From Yinghuangia sp045039925 (GTDB lineage: Bacteria > Actinomycetota > Actinomycetes > Streptomycetales > Streptomycetaceae): 64,000 nt of DNA. The stretch's first letter is position 1; each line of letters starts with the position of its first letter. Shown piece by piece: positions 41,781 to 50,231 of the stretch. The stretch is taken from NCBI GenBank assembly GCA_045039925.1, contig CP108400.1, forward strand, positions 10,230,001 through 10,294,000, given 5' to 3'. The notes under the pieces were generated by a model. The model was not told the DNA's origin and searched no databases. It saw only the letters and a list, made by a program, of their open reading frames with translations. Made by a program: the position numbers and the translations under genes.

Positions 41781-41876
41781 ATGCCGCAGATCAGGATCGT
41801 CAAGCGCCCTACGCCGTCGCGCCCGTCTCCTCCGCTGGACCTGCGGACGCCGTCCGGCAGGCCCCTGCCCTACTGA
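41781..41876 (+). CDS. Candidate 31-residue small protein
   Basis: A short frame begins MPQIRIVKRPTPSRPSPP and ends SGRPLPY. GAGGAGG lies 9 bases before the ATG, an ideal ribosome site, and 27 of 30 sense codons after the start end in G or C, in contrast to the lower-GC tract just upstream. It has no signal peptide or membrane segment and no recognisable family. It precedes the hydrolase gene by 90 bases in the same direction. Confidence 0.4.
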   Translation: MPQIRIVKRPTPSRPSPPLDLRTPSGRPLPY

Positions 41877-41965
41877 GCTACCGGACGCGAACCCTGCGTT
41901 CCTGCGTTCCTGCGGGGCCGACGACGCTGTGTCGGAAGGGCCGCGAGGTCTGGCAGGATCCCGGC

Positions 41966-42850
41966 ATGCGTGAGCCGCTGGGGGCCGAGTCGCTCCGTCG
42001 TGTCCTCGGCCCCACCGTTCCGGCGGCGGTCGGCGACGTCGAGACCGTCGGTGAGACGCGGTGCGAGGGATACCTGCTCCGCCAGGTCGCCTACCGCGTG
42101 CCCAGTGGTCGCGCCTCGGTGTTCGTCTGCATCCCCGACAGGTTGGCCCGCCCGGCACCGCTCATCTTCTGCCACCACCAGCACGCCGGACGGTTCGACC
42201 TCGGCAAGAGCGAGGTGGTCGGGCTGCGGGGCAAGGCCGACCAGCGCTACGCCGCCGAGCTCGCCCAACGGGGCTTCGTCACCATCGCCCCCGACGCCAT
42301 CGGGTTCGAGGACCGCAACTGGGACGACGGGGCCAACATCGGCTGGTTCGAGCTGTCCTCCCGCCTGGTCCAGGGCAGAACGCTGTTGGCGGACCTGCTC
42401 CAGGAAGTGAGTCTGGCCATCGATTACGGGACGTCGCTCCCGGAGGCCGACGCGGCGCGAGTCGGCTTCATCGGTCATTCGTACGGCGGCCGGATGGCGA
42501 TCTGGGCGCCGGCCTGGGACCAGCGCATCCGGGTGAGCGTGTCGAACTGCGGGTGCATTCCCTACCGTGACTCGGCCGCCCGTGACGCCGGCTTCCAGGC
42601 GGACTTCGTCGTCCCCGGCTTCGCCCGCGACCACGACATCGAGGATGTGCTCTCGGCCGCCCCGCAATGCCGGTACCTGCTCATCGCAGGCGACAAGGAC
42701 GTGTGGAGCCGGGGCGCGTCCGACATCGCCCGCGAACTCGAGCACCGAGGGCACGAGCACGCCACCGTGCACATCCGGCCGGGCGGTCACGAGTTCCCCT
42801 CCGAGGACCGCGAACTCGCCTACCGCTTCCTCGAGTCGGCGCTTACCTGA
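41966..42850 (+). CDS. Alpha/beta hydrolase (dienelactone hydrolase/acetyl-esterase-like)
   Basis: The 294-residue serine hydrolase has the nucleophile elbow GFIGHSYGGRMA (Ser about 174), an acid residue in LLIAGDKDVWSRG (about 245) and the His in RPGGHEFPSEDRE (about 275). The early CHHQHAGRFDLGKSEVVG segment and APDAIGFEDRNW resemble large-esterase relatives of dienelactone hydrolase. No signal peptide is present, so it is cytoplasmic. It is convergent with the threonine dehydratase-like gene. The substrate is unknown. Confidence 0.87.
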   Translation: MREPLGAESLRRVLGPTVPAAVGDVETVGETRCEGYLLRQVAYRVPSGRASVFVCIPDRLARPAPLIFCHHQHAGRFDLGKSEVVGLRGKADQRYAAELAQRGFVTIAPDAIGFEDRNWDDGANIGWFELSSRLVQGRTLLADLLQEVSLAIDYGTSLPEADAARVGFIGHSYGGRMAIWAPAWDQRIRVSVSNCGCIPYRDSAARDAGFQADFVVPGFARDHDIEDVLSAAPQCRYLLIAGDKDVWSRGASDIARELEHRGHEHATVHIRPGGHEFPSEDRELAYRFLESALT

Positions 42851-42899
42851 ACGCCCCTCCGCCGCTGACCAGAAGACCGCCGCGGCGGCGGGGGAGGTG

Positions 42900-43880
42900 T
42901 CAGGGCGCGCGTTCGGAGGGTGCGCCGGTCCAGCGGCGGTAGGCGTCCGCGTCGACGTTGCTGCCGCAGATGATGGTGACGATGTGCCGGTCGGCGAAGC
43001 GGTCGCGGTCTTCGAGGATCGCCGCGATGCCGAGCGCGGCTGACGGTTCGACGACGAGCCCGGCGTGGTCGAGGAGCAGCCGCATGCCGGCGATGATCGA
43101 CGTCTCCTGGACGAGGACCGCGTCGTCGGCGACCAGAAGCAGATCGTCCAGGACGGCCGGGATGGGACGTCGGCCGGCGACGCCGTCGGCGATGGTGTCG
43201 GTCGTTTCGGTGGTGACGACGTGCCGTCGGTGCCAGGAGCGGGTCATTGCCGGTGCGCCCAGCGGCTGCACGCAGATCACCTCAAGGCCGGGCGCCAGCG
43301 CCTTGACCACGTGGCCCACGCCGGTGGCCAGCGCACCGCCGCCGAGCGCGATCAGGACGGCGTCGAACGCCGGTGCGGTGTCGACGAGTTCGAGGCCGAT
43401 GGTGGCCGCGCCCTCGCAGGTTTCGAGGTCCAGGCTGTCTTCGACCAGGCGGATGCCCTCGTTCCGCGCGATCTCGACGGCCCGCTCGCGAGCCGTGTCG
43501 AAGTCGCCGTCCACGAGTTCCAGCGTGGCGCCCAACGCGCGGATGCGCTCGAGCTTGGCCGCGGGCGCGAAGCGCGATGCCACGACGGTGACGTCCAGCC
43601 CCCGGCCGCGTCCGGACCAGGCCAGGGCCTGGCCGAGGTTGCCCGCGCTGGCGCACACCGCCGCTCGCGGGCCGTGCTCGGCGAGTCGGCTCGCGACCAG
43701 CTCGGTGCCGCGGCCCTTGAAGCTGCGGACCGGGTTCGCCGTTTCGAGCTTGATGCTCACCGCGCACCCGAGGACCGGCTCCAGCGCCTCGCACCGGTAC
43801 AGCGGAGTGTCGAGGAAGACCGGGTCGATGACCTGGCGGGCCGCCCGGATTCGGCCGAGGTCGAGGCGCGTCTGCTGCAC
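42900..43880 (-). CDS. Threonine/serine dehydratase-like PLP enzyme
   Basis: The 326-residue fold-type II PLP enzyme has the lysine motif NPVRSFKGRG (about 47-56), the substrate loop CASAGNLGQALAW (about 78), the tetraglycine-type phosphate site IALGGGALATG (about 180), and GLVVEPSAALGIAAIL and IICGSNVD near the end. There is no C-terminal regulatory ACT domain, so it resembles catabolic threonine dehydratases. The start is GTG with no ribosome site; TACGCT about 9 bases upstream could be a -10 box of a leaderless transcript. It is divergent from the VWD lipoprotein gene. Confidence 0.88.
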   Translation of the reverse strand: MQQTRLDLGRIRAARQVIDPVFLDTPLYRCEALEPVLGCAVSIKLETANPVRSFKGRGTELVASRLAEHGPRAAVCASAGNLGQALAWSGRGRGLDVTVVASRFAPAAKLERIRALGATLELVDGDFDTARERAVEIARNEGIRLVEDSLDLETCEGAATIGLELVDTAPAFDAVLIALGGGALATGVGHVVKALAPGLEVICVQPLGAPAMTRSWHRRHVVTTETTDTIADGVAGRRPIPAVLDDLLLVADDAVLVQETSIIAGMRLLLDHAGLVVEPSAALGIAAILEDRDRFADRHIVTIICGSNVDADAYRRWTGAPSERAP

Positions 43881-43970
43881 GGAACAGGAGCGTACTGCCG
43901 TCGCCGGGCCGTCTCGGCCGAACGGGTGTCCTTGAGGAGTGGCCGCGCTCCGGAGGGGGACACGGACGGC

Positions 43971-46877
43971 ATGGTTGGGTCGGTGTCTCCTCGAAAGGGC
44001 TCGCGCGTACGGTCCTCGGCCACCGCACTCGTGGTCGCGAGCGCGCTGTTGCTGGGCGCCTGCTCGTCGGGCGGCAAGGACAAGGACAAGCCGCCGCCCA
44101 CGGCGTGGAGCAAGGTCATGGCGATGGCCGGGCCGGACGGCTCGGTGTCCGAGGACATGGCCATGTCCGCCTTCGCGACGGTGTTCGGGCCGGTGCCGGG
44201 AGGCCAGGTCCAGTCCGGGACGCGCGAAAACCTCACCTCGGGCTCGGCAGCGCTGCGCTGGGTCTGGATGTACTGGGACGGACTCACCGAGGAGCAGCAC
44301 GAGGCCGTCACCCGCCTCTCCGGCTGGGACGGGCCGCCCAGGCCGGACGAAGCGGCCGCACCCGACCGGCGACCGTCGTCCCCGCCCGCGCCTGTCGCGC
44401 CCACTGCGCCCACTGCGCCCGTCGCGGCCCCCGCGCCTCCCCCACCCGCCGCGCCCGCCGCGCCCGCCGCACCGCGGACGATCCGCCAGCCCTGCCCGCC
44501 CAACGCCGTCACCGACGCCCCCGCCGTGATCGGCCGGGTCCGGGCGTGGTGGCCCAAGCTCGCGGCGAAGATCGGGGTTCCCCAGGCGGTGACCCTCCAG
44601 ACCTGCCAGTTCTCGACCCCGGCGCCCACGGAGGAAGGGCAGGAGCCGCCTCCACCGGACGCGGCGGCCAGCACCACCGCGACGGTCGACAGCCTCGGTG
44701 CGTACTGCCGCATCCACGTCTACGCGCCCTTCAACGCCCCGGGCAGGAACGACGCGTCGCGCGACGAACTGGTGATCCACGAACTGGCCCACTGCGCCCA
44801 GGGCATCATCCTCCCCAACCTCAAGGACTACGGTGGCCAGCCCTCGTGGGTGGCCGAGGGCATCGCGGACTGGATGGCGGGCAAGCTCTCCGGCCACTTC
44901 GCGTCCCGCAGCGCCCCCGGCAAGTGGACGGCATACCTCACGCGGCAGCAGCGGCTCCTGACCAACCACTCGTACGAGGCCGTCGGTTTCTGGTGGGAGC
45001 TGGACTTCCGGGGCGTGGACGTCTGGTCGATCGGCCGAGCGGCCATCGCGGCGTCGGTCAGCGGCGGCGCGGCCAGGCACGAGGCCGCCTTCGCGGCCGC
45101 CCTGGGCGGCAAACGCCAACAGGTCCTGGAGGGATGGCCCGGGAGTTACACCCGCCAGATCGCACGCGACCCCGGCTGGGACATCGTCGGCATCGGCATC
45201 ACCGGCGACAAGGTCACCCTCAAGAACCCGGTGGCGGTGGCGAGTTCGGGGCAATCGGTGCCCATCGTCAGCCCCGCCTTCGACCCGAACCAGACGCCGC
45301 TGGACATCTCCGCGGAGGTGCTGCGACTCTCACACGGCGGCGGCGCGCAGGCGTTCGGACGCTTCGGCCCCGGTGAGAACCGCGACTACGTGCTCAGCGC
45401 GCACATGGGCACCGTCTTCTGCACACTCGGCTCGGCGTGCGAGTGCCCGAAGGACACGCCTGGGGCGGGCACTTCGTTCGAGCGGATCAGCCGGGGGCGC
45501 GGGGTGATCGCGGTGAGCGGCGGCGAGCTCGACGCGGCGGTGCGGATCACCGGCCAGACGCTCGCCGACTTCTGCGGCAAGCCCAAGACCACGCCCAAGC
45601 CCCCGCCGCCGAAGGGTGGCGGCTCCGGAGGCGGCTCCGGCGGGCAGGGCCCGCGCGGCGGCAGCACCGGGGATCCGCATCTGGTCACCTTCGACCGGCA
45701 GTACTACGACTTCCAGGCGGTGGGGGAGTTCACCCTCGCCGCGTCGCATGGCGACGACCTGCGCGTGCAGGTCCGGCAGGTGCCCTTCCCGGGCGCGAAA
45801 GACGTCTCCGCCAACTCGGCGGTCGCAGCCCGGGTCGCCGGCCACCGGGTCACCTTCGCCCTCGACGGGTTTCCCGGCGCCACTACCGTCCGCGTCGACG
45901 GACGGCCGGTCACGCCCGGCGCGCAGCCGACCCCGCTGCCCGGCGGGGGCACGCTCACCCGTACCGGCGAAAGACCCGACCTGGAGTACGTGGTGCTCTG
46001 GCCGGACGCCACAGCCCTCTATGTCGAGTCGATCGACGGATACGGCTTCCAGGTGCACATCGCCCTCGCCGAAGCCCGCAAGGGGCGGATGCAGGGCCTG
46101 CTCGGCAACGCCGACGGCGACAGGTCCAACGACCTGGACATGGGCGGCGGACGCGTACTGAAGAAGCCGTCGGCCAGTGCACCGCTGCCGTTCGACGACC
46201 TGTACCGCACGTACGCCGACCACTGGCGCGTCCAGCAGGCGCAGTCCCTCTTCGAGTACGGGCCCGGCCAGTCGACCGCGACGTTCACCGACCGCTCGTT
46301 CCCGAAACGCCCCACCGACGCGGCGATCGTGCCCGGCAACGAGAAGGCACGTGAGCAGTGCGTCGCCGCGGGTGTCACGGCACCCGAGACCCTGGCCGGA
46401 TGCGTCCTCGACGTCGCCCTCACCGGACGCACCGAGTTCGCCGAAGCCGCCGCGGACCAACAGCAGTTCATCGCCGAAACGCCCACAGGCGGAACGCCGG
46501 ACCCGGAGCCCGTCGAGCCGCCCGAACCCACCGCGCACCTCGGCCCCTTCTCCGGGGACGCCTCCTGCGCCTCGACCTCGAACTGGGTCACCCGCTGCAC
46601 GGGAACCCTGGGCGCGACCGGGCCCACCGCGACAATCCGTTTCTCCGTGGAGGGCTTCAAGAAGATGATGTTCGCCGCCGAACCCAGCTCGGACTGCCGG
46701 GTGCGCTTCGCCGTCTTCGCGGAAGGCGGCAACACGCCGTTGCTCGACGCCGGCTCAATCTGCGAGGTCCCGAGCACCGAGATCGACATCGACCAGGAGA
46801 CCTACCTGATCCGCCTGAGCGCCGCCGACCCGGCGGCCGCCCTCGACTACGTCTTCCTGATCGGCGGAACTGCCTGA
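43971..46877 (+). CDS. Lipoprotein with gluzincin-type metallopeptidase and VWD domains
   Basis: The 968-residue protein has a lipobox (LLLGAC, Cys31), a Pro/Ala-rich stalk (about 130-170), and a zinc peptidase-like domain with HELAHCAQG (about 269) and a third ligand candidate in WVAEGIADWMAGK 30 residues later. A Gly/Pro linker leads to a von Willebrand D domain (about 565-740) with GDPHLVTFDRQYYDFQAVGEF, split as usual, and MQGLLGNADGDRSNDL. A C-terminal beta domain with paired Cys (about 850-968) follows. It would sit on the outer membrane face and may bind and cut surface polymers. GGAGGGGG lies 13 bases before the ATG. Confidence 0.85.
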   Translation: MVGSVSPRKGSRVRSSATALVVASALLLGACSSGGKDKDKPPPTAWSKVMAMAGPDGSVSEDMAMSAFATVFGPVPGGQVQSGTRENLTSGSAALRWVWMYWDGLTEEQHEAVTRLSGWDGPPRPDEAAAPDRRPSSPPAPVAPTAPTAPVAAPAPPPPAAPAAPAAPRTIRQPCPPNAVTDAPAVIGRVRAWWPKLAAKIGVPQAVTLQTCQFSTPAPTEEGQEPPPPDAAASTTATVDSLGAYCRIHVYAPFNAPGRNDASRDELVIHELAHCAQGIILPNLKDYGGQPSWVAEGIADWMAGKLSGHFASRSAPGKWTAYLTRQQRLLTNHSYEAVGFWWELDFRGVDVWSIGRAAIAASVSGGAARHEAAFAAALGGKRQQVLEGWPGSYTRQIARDPGWDIVGIGITGDKVTLKNPVAVASSGQSVPIVSPAFDPNQTPLDISAEVLRLSHGGGAQAFGRFGPGENRDYVLSAHMGTVFCTLGSACECPKDTPGAGTSFERISRGRGVIAVSGGELDAAVRITGQTLADFCGKPKTTPKPPPPKGGGSGGGSGGQGPRGGSTGDPHLVTFDRQYYDFQAVGEFTLAASHGDDLRVQVRQVPFPGAKDVSANSAVAARVAGHRVTFALDGFPGATTVRVDGRPVTPGAQPTPLPGGGTLTRTGERPDLEYVVLWPDATALYVESIDGYGFQVHIALAEARKGRMQGLLGNADGDRSNDLDMGGGRVLKKPSASAPLPFDDLYRTYADHWRVQQAQSLFEYGPGQSTATFTDRSFPKRPTDAAIVPGNEKAREQCVAAGVTAPETLAGCVLDVALTGRTEFAEAAADQQQFIAETPTGGTPDPEPVEPPEPTAHLGPFSGDASCASTSNWVTRCTGTLGATGPTATIRFSVEGFKKMMFAAEPSSDCRVRFAVFAEGGNTPLLDAGSICEVPSTEIDIDQETYLIRLSAADPAAALDYVFLIGGTA

Positions 46878-46944
46878 GCCGTGGGGCTCTGCGGTTCGAA
46901 CCCCGGCCGACGTCCCTTCGCCCGGCGCGCGGTTCCGAGGCGGA

Positions 46945-47568
46945 TCAGCGTCCGTACGCGCGCAGGAAGACGTCGACGGCCGCGGTGGCGAGGGTGTCCG
47001 GGTCGGCGTCGGGGCGGTACTCCAGCGGTCCGGTGAGCAGCGAGAGGAAGTGCTCGGCGGCGAGCTCCAGGTCGCAGCTGCGCAGGTGGCCGGCAAGGAC
47101 GAAGCGGGCGAGCCGGTCGGCGAGGGCGGAGCGTACGCGCAGGGCCGTGCGCTCGCGGACGCTCGCCGCCAAGTCGGGGAACTGCGTCTCCTGGGCGCAG
47201 GCCAACTGCCGTACCGCGTAGGCCTCTTCGCTGCCGAATGCGGCCAGCAGCCCGTGGGCGACGGCGGTGAGCGGTACGCGCGGATCGCCGTCCCCGGCGG
47301 CGCGCAACTCCTCGACCACGACGGCGTTCCGCGCGCCGATCCGGTCGGCGGCGGCCTCCACGGCCTCGCGGTACAGGCTCTCCTTGTCGGCGAGGTGACT
47401 GTAGACGGTCGGCTTGGCGACGCCCGCCTCCCGGGCGATCTCCTTCACGCATGCCTGCGCGTAGCCGTGCCGTGCGAACACGGTGAACGCGCCGTCCAGG
47501 ATCGCCTGGCGCCGCTCGATCCGCCCGCGGGCCGCACGCCCGTCCCCGGTTGACACTTCTGAACCCAT
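46945..47568 (-). CDS. TetR/AcrR-family regulator of the Dabb gene
   Basis: The 207-residue repressor has a TetR helix-turn-helix near residues 18-64 (ILDGAFTVFARHGYAQACVKEIAREAGVAKPTVYSHLADKESLY, continuous over these positions) and a C-terminal domain of the AefR-like/TetR_C_7 kind (FLSLLTGPLEYRP). Its ATG lies within a perfect palindromic operator, so autoregulation is likely. The divergent neighbour encodes a Dabb protein with a second copy of the same operator. Confidence 0.9.
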   Translation of the reverse strand: MGSEVSTGDGRAARGRIERRQAILDGAFTVFARHGYAQACVKEIAREAGVAKPTVYSHLADKESLYREAVEAAADRIGARNAVVVEELRAAGDGDPRVPLTAVAHGLLAAFGSEEAYAVRQLACAQETQFPDLAASVRERTALRVRSALADRLARFVLAGHLRSCDLELAAEHFLSLLTGPLEYRPDADPDTLATAAVDVFLRAYGR

Positions 47569-47576
47569 GGGTTCAG
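47559..47576. promoter_or_regulatory. TetR operator 1
   Basis: CTGAACCCATGGGTTCAG is a perfect 18-base palindrome that includes the TetR start codon. Its TGAACC-N4-GGTTCA core recurs 48 bases away. Confidence 0.75.
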
Positions 47577-47607
47577 CATAAGGCCCGAACCTGAATGACC
47601 GGAATAT

Positions 47608-47623
47608 TGAACCTGCTGGTTCA
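47608..47623. promoter_or_regulatory. TetR operator 2
   Basis: TGAACC-TGCT-GGTTCA repeats the half-sites and spacing of operator 1 and lies 24 bases before the Dabb-protein ATG. A further half-site, GAACCTGA, occurs at 47587-47594. Confidence 0.75.
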
Positions 47624-47646
47624 GATACTTGGAAAGTTGGGACAGG

Positions 47647-48042
47647 ATGATCGTTCACATGCTGCGGTTCGCGTTCAAGGAAGCCGCGACCGAGGAGGAG
47701 CGTGAGCACGTCCTCGCGGTGATGCGGCGCACGGCCTCGGTCGAGTCGGTGTCGTACTCGACGGTGGGTCAGAACCTCGGCGATCCCGACGGGTTCACCC
47801 ACGCCTTCTGCGTGGGCATCGCCGACCTGCCGGCCCTGCGGCGCTACATGCACGACCCGGTCCACCTGGCGGGCGACCCGCAGATCATTCCCCACCTGGC
47901 CAAGCTCGCCATCGGTCCGGACCTGTCCGACGACATGACCCCCACCCTGGCCGGGGACATCCTCGCCATGCACGAGGAGAAGGTCGCGCTCTACCCGGAG
48001 TGGGCCGCCGAACTCGGCCCGTTGCTCGCGGCCGCAGGCTGA
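47647..48042 (+). CDS. Dabb (stress-responsive A/B barrel) protein
   Basis: The 131-residue protein starts MIVHMLRFAFKEAATEEEREHVLA and contains YSTVGQNLGDPDGFTHAFCVGIADLPALRRYMHDPVH (continuous through about residue 77), the dimeric alpha/beta barrel pattern of the Dabb family. Such proteins bind or convert small hydrophobic molecules; the exact role is open. It lies divergent from a TetR gene with twin operators, so it is probably induced when that repressor binds its ligand. Confidence 0.85.
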   Translation: MIVHMLRFAFKEAATEEEREHVLAVMRRTASVESVSYSTVGQNLGDPDGFTHAFCVGIADLPALRRYMHDPVHLAGDPQIIPHLAKLAIGPDLSDDMTPTLAGDILAMHEEKVALYPEWAAELGPLLAAAG

Positions 48043-48165
48043 TCGTCGGCAGGCGCCGTGATGTTGGTGGCGCCGGAACGGCCAGCTCACTGTGTGGCAG
48101 CGCCGGTGGGGCCGGCGTCTCCGACCGCGCCCGGGGTGCCCCGTCCGGCTGTGTGAAGATGGCGC

Positions 48166-48630
48166 ATGACCACTGAGCGGTTCGAGGTGCAGCGAAGGTT
48201 CTCCGTGGCTCCCGCGGTTGTGTTCGCGGTGCTGAGCGACCCACGCGGGCATGTGGCGATCGACAGTTCCGGGATGCTCCAGTCCGCCGACGGCGAGGTC
48301 GTGGCCAAGGTCGGCGACGAGTTCGTGGTGAACATGGACCGTGAGGCACTCAACGACTACCCGATGGGGAAGTACGAAGTCACGGTCGTCATCACGGAGT
48401 TCGAGCAGGACTCCCGCATCGAGTGGACGATCAGGGGCGCGATCGAGCCGCCGCTGCGGCACCTCTACGGCTACCGCCTTGAGGCGGTCGACGGGGGCAC
48501 GCTGGTGACCTCCTACTACGACTGGAGCGAGATCGACGAGGCGTACCGGGACAAGGGCATCTTCCCCGTCATCCCGGAAGCCGCGCTGCGCGCCACCCTG
48601 GGCATCCTCGCCCGCACCGTCGAGCGGTAG
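48166..48630 (+). CDS. SRPBCC-fold protein
   Basis: The 154-residue protein has the START/SRPBCC layout: RFEVQRRFSVAPAVVFAVLSDP at the N-terminus, VGDEFVVNMD and YEVTVVITEFEQDSRIEW strands, LYGYRLEAVDGGTLVTSYYDWSEI and a C-terminal helix (LGILARTVER). The fold forms a hydrophobic pocket for lipids or aromatic compounds. It follows the Dabb gene by 120 bases in the same direction and could be co-regulated. No enzyme activity can be named. Confidence 0.82.
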   Translation: MTTERFEVQRRFSVAPAVVFAVLSDPRGHVAIDSSGMLQSADGEVVAKVGDEFVVNMDREALNDYPMGKYEVTVVITEFEQDSRIEWTIRGAIEPPLRHLYGYRLEAVDGGTLVTSYYDWSEIDEAYRDKGIFPVIPEAALRATLGILARTVER

Positions 48631-48648
48631 CCGCCGTGGGGCGCGGGC

Positions 48649-48687
48649 CTGGGGCCCGGAGTGCGGAGTGCGGACTCCGGGCCCCAG
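48649..48687. terminator. Perfect 14-bp hairpin between convergent genes
   Basis: Arms CTGGGGCCCGGAGT and ACTCCGGGCCCCAG flank an 11-base loop between the SRPBCC gene and the convergent solute-binding protein gene. Confidence 0.85.
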
Positions 48688-48741
48688 CAGGTCACTTCGG
48701 CCGGGTCGCGCCGCGAGGAGAGCGGCCGGTGGAGCGGTCCG

Positions 48742-49842
48742 TCAGGGGGAGACGAACGTTTTGACCACCGCCCGGTAGCGCTCCACCGCGGCACGGTCGC
48801 GCACGAACTCGCGGAATCCGTTCAGCCGGGTGTTGTACTGGTTGACGGGCTTCCAGCCGCCGGCGGGCGTGACATCGCGGCGGGTCGGCCACTGCAGGCC
48901 GGCGCTCTGCCGTGCCACGGTCAGCTGCCACGCGATGTAGAGCTTTGCCGCGGCGGGGTTGCGCGCCTTGCGGAAGATGCCGACCGTGTGCGGCCAGGTC
49001 ATGAACTCGTCCGTGCGCGGCACGACGTACCGGAGGGGCACTCCCGGGACGGGCGTCAAGGACGCGATGTGGGAGAGCGTCGCCGTACGCTGGCCGCTGA
49101 CCAGGGACGCGGCGGTCGCCCCCGCGTTCGCGACGATCAGCGGCCGCTGCTCCATGAACCGCTCCATGTAGCGCAGCCCGTACTTCTGCGTCACCAGGTA
49201 GAAGGCGTGCAGAATTGCGTCTTCCAGAGTGGGGTCCGGAACCACGATCTTGTCGCGGAACGCGGGCGCCAGGAAGTCGCCGGCATCCCTGGGCGTCTCG
49301 GCCTCGGTGAGCAGGGTGCTGTTCGCGACCCGGCCGAAGGAACGGACCATGATGCCGATGAAGGCGTAGTCGGGGTCCCGGTACTGCGGGAAAACCGCCT
49401 GTGCGCCCGGCGGCCGGAACGGCACGAGCGCGTTCTGGGACTTCCAGTAATCGAAGTCGTACAGGCTCTGGATCTGCGCGATATCCGGCTCCAGGCCGCC
49501 GAGCGCCAATTGCCGATTGATAATGGCGGATTGCACGGGGCTGTAGCGGACGTTGAAGACCGCGTTGATTCCAGGAAATGCGGCGTTGAACGCGTCGCGG
49601 GTCGCGTTCTCCTGGTTGGGATTGGTGCCGCCGGCCCAGATGACCAGGTTGCCGCCCTCGTCGAGCGCGTCCTGGTACAACTGCTGAATGTACTGGGCGG
49701 AGTTGCTGTCCTCCGCGTTCGTCGCCGCGAAGGCACTGTTCTGCGCGAATGCCGCGCCGGCCACGCCTGCCGCGCCGGCGGCGGTGAATTTGAGGATGGT
49801 GCGTCGGTCCATGCCGCGCGTCACCGGGTCAGGACTGTTCAA
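48742..49842 (-). CDS. Tat-exported ABC solute-binding protein
   Basis: The 366-residue protein has a Tat-like signal (MDRRTILKFTAAGAAGVAGAAFA at about residues 11-33) and an iron/polyamine-type solute-binding fold: NLVIWAGGTNPNQEN, FNVRYSPVQSAIINRQLALGGLEPDI, YDFDYWKSQNALVPF and WPHTVGIFRKARNPAAAKLYI. It would collect a solute outside the membrane for an ABC importer. No permease or ATPase gene lies nearby, so it is an orphan here. GGAG lies 6 bases before TTG 49842, the proposed start; ATG 49812 would also keep the signal. Confidence 0.82.
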   Translation of the reverse strand: MNSPDPVTRGMDRRTILKFTAAGAAGVAGAAFAQNSAFAATNAEDSNSAQYIQQLYQDALDEGGNLVIWAGGTNPNQENATRDAFNAAFPGINAVFNVRYSPVQSAIINRQLALGGLEPDIAQIQSLYDFDYWKSQNALVPFRPPGAQAVFPQYRDPDYAFIGIMVRSFGRVANSTLLTEAETPRDAGDFLAPAFRDKIVVPDPTLEDAILHAFYLVTQKYGLRYMERFMEQRPLIVANAGATAASLVSGQRTATLSHIASLTPVPGVPLRYVVPRTDEFMTWPHTVGIFRKARNPAAAKLYIAWQLTVARQSAGLQWPTRRDVTPAGGWKPVNQYNTRLNGFREFVRDRAAVERYRAVVKTFVSP

Positions 49843-50231
49843 TGCGCTCTCCGTCGGCTCTTTTTGTGCAGCGACATGCGAGTGGGGGCGTCATTTGATG
49901 ACGCGTTCACTTTGCCACAGCTTTGCGGACCCGAGACCCACTGACAGGCTATTGATAAACAACCGACAGGAACGCCCCCGACGGCTAAGAGGAGCGGCCC
50001 CACCGCGAGCCGGCGAGCAGTCGGGCGGTGGCGCGCGGGAGAGCCGGCGCAGCAGCCGAGCGTGGGCCAGACGCCGACCTCGCGGCCGCGACGTTTCCTC
50101 GGTCAACCACGCTGGTGGGCGCGCGCCTCCCATGACCTCCGTGTGCCGCTTTCGGCGCGGCGGGGCGTGGGGTTGTCTACGCTTGGCGTGCCGGCCCCGG
50201 GGGGAGTCGGACGGATCCGCTTGGGGGGCCA
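49843..50231. other. Upstream region of the solute-binding protein gene
   Basis: No gene is seen in this 389-base gap. GCGTCAT-TTG-ATGACGC at 49888-49904 is a perfect inverted repeat about 45 bases upstream of the solute-binding protein start and is a candidate operator. An AT-richer stretch at 49945-49965 (CTATTGATAAACAA) may hold the promoter. Confidence 0.45.

Noticed and set aside
47270..47315. Possible fourth copy of the 60-bp repeat (GCGCGGATCGCCGTCCCCGG)
   Set aside because: The similarity is limited to about 14 bases and lies inside the TetR coding sequence, where it is explained by codons; the rest does not align.
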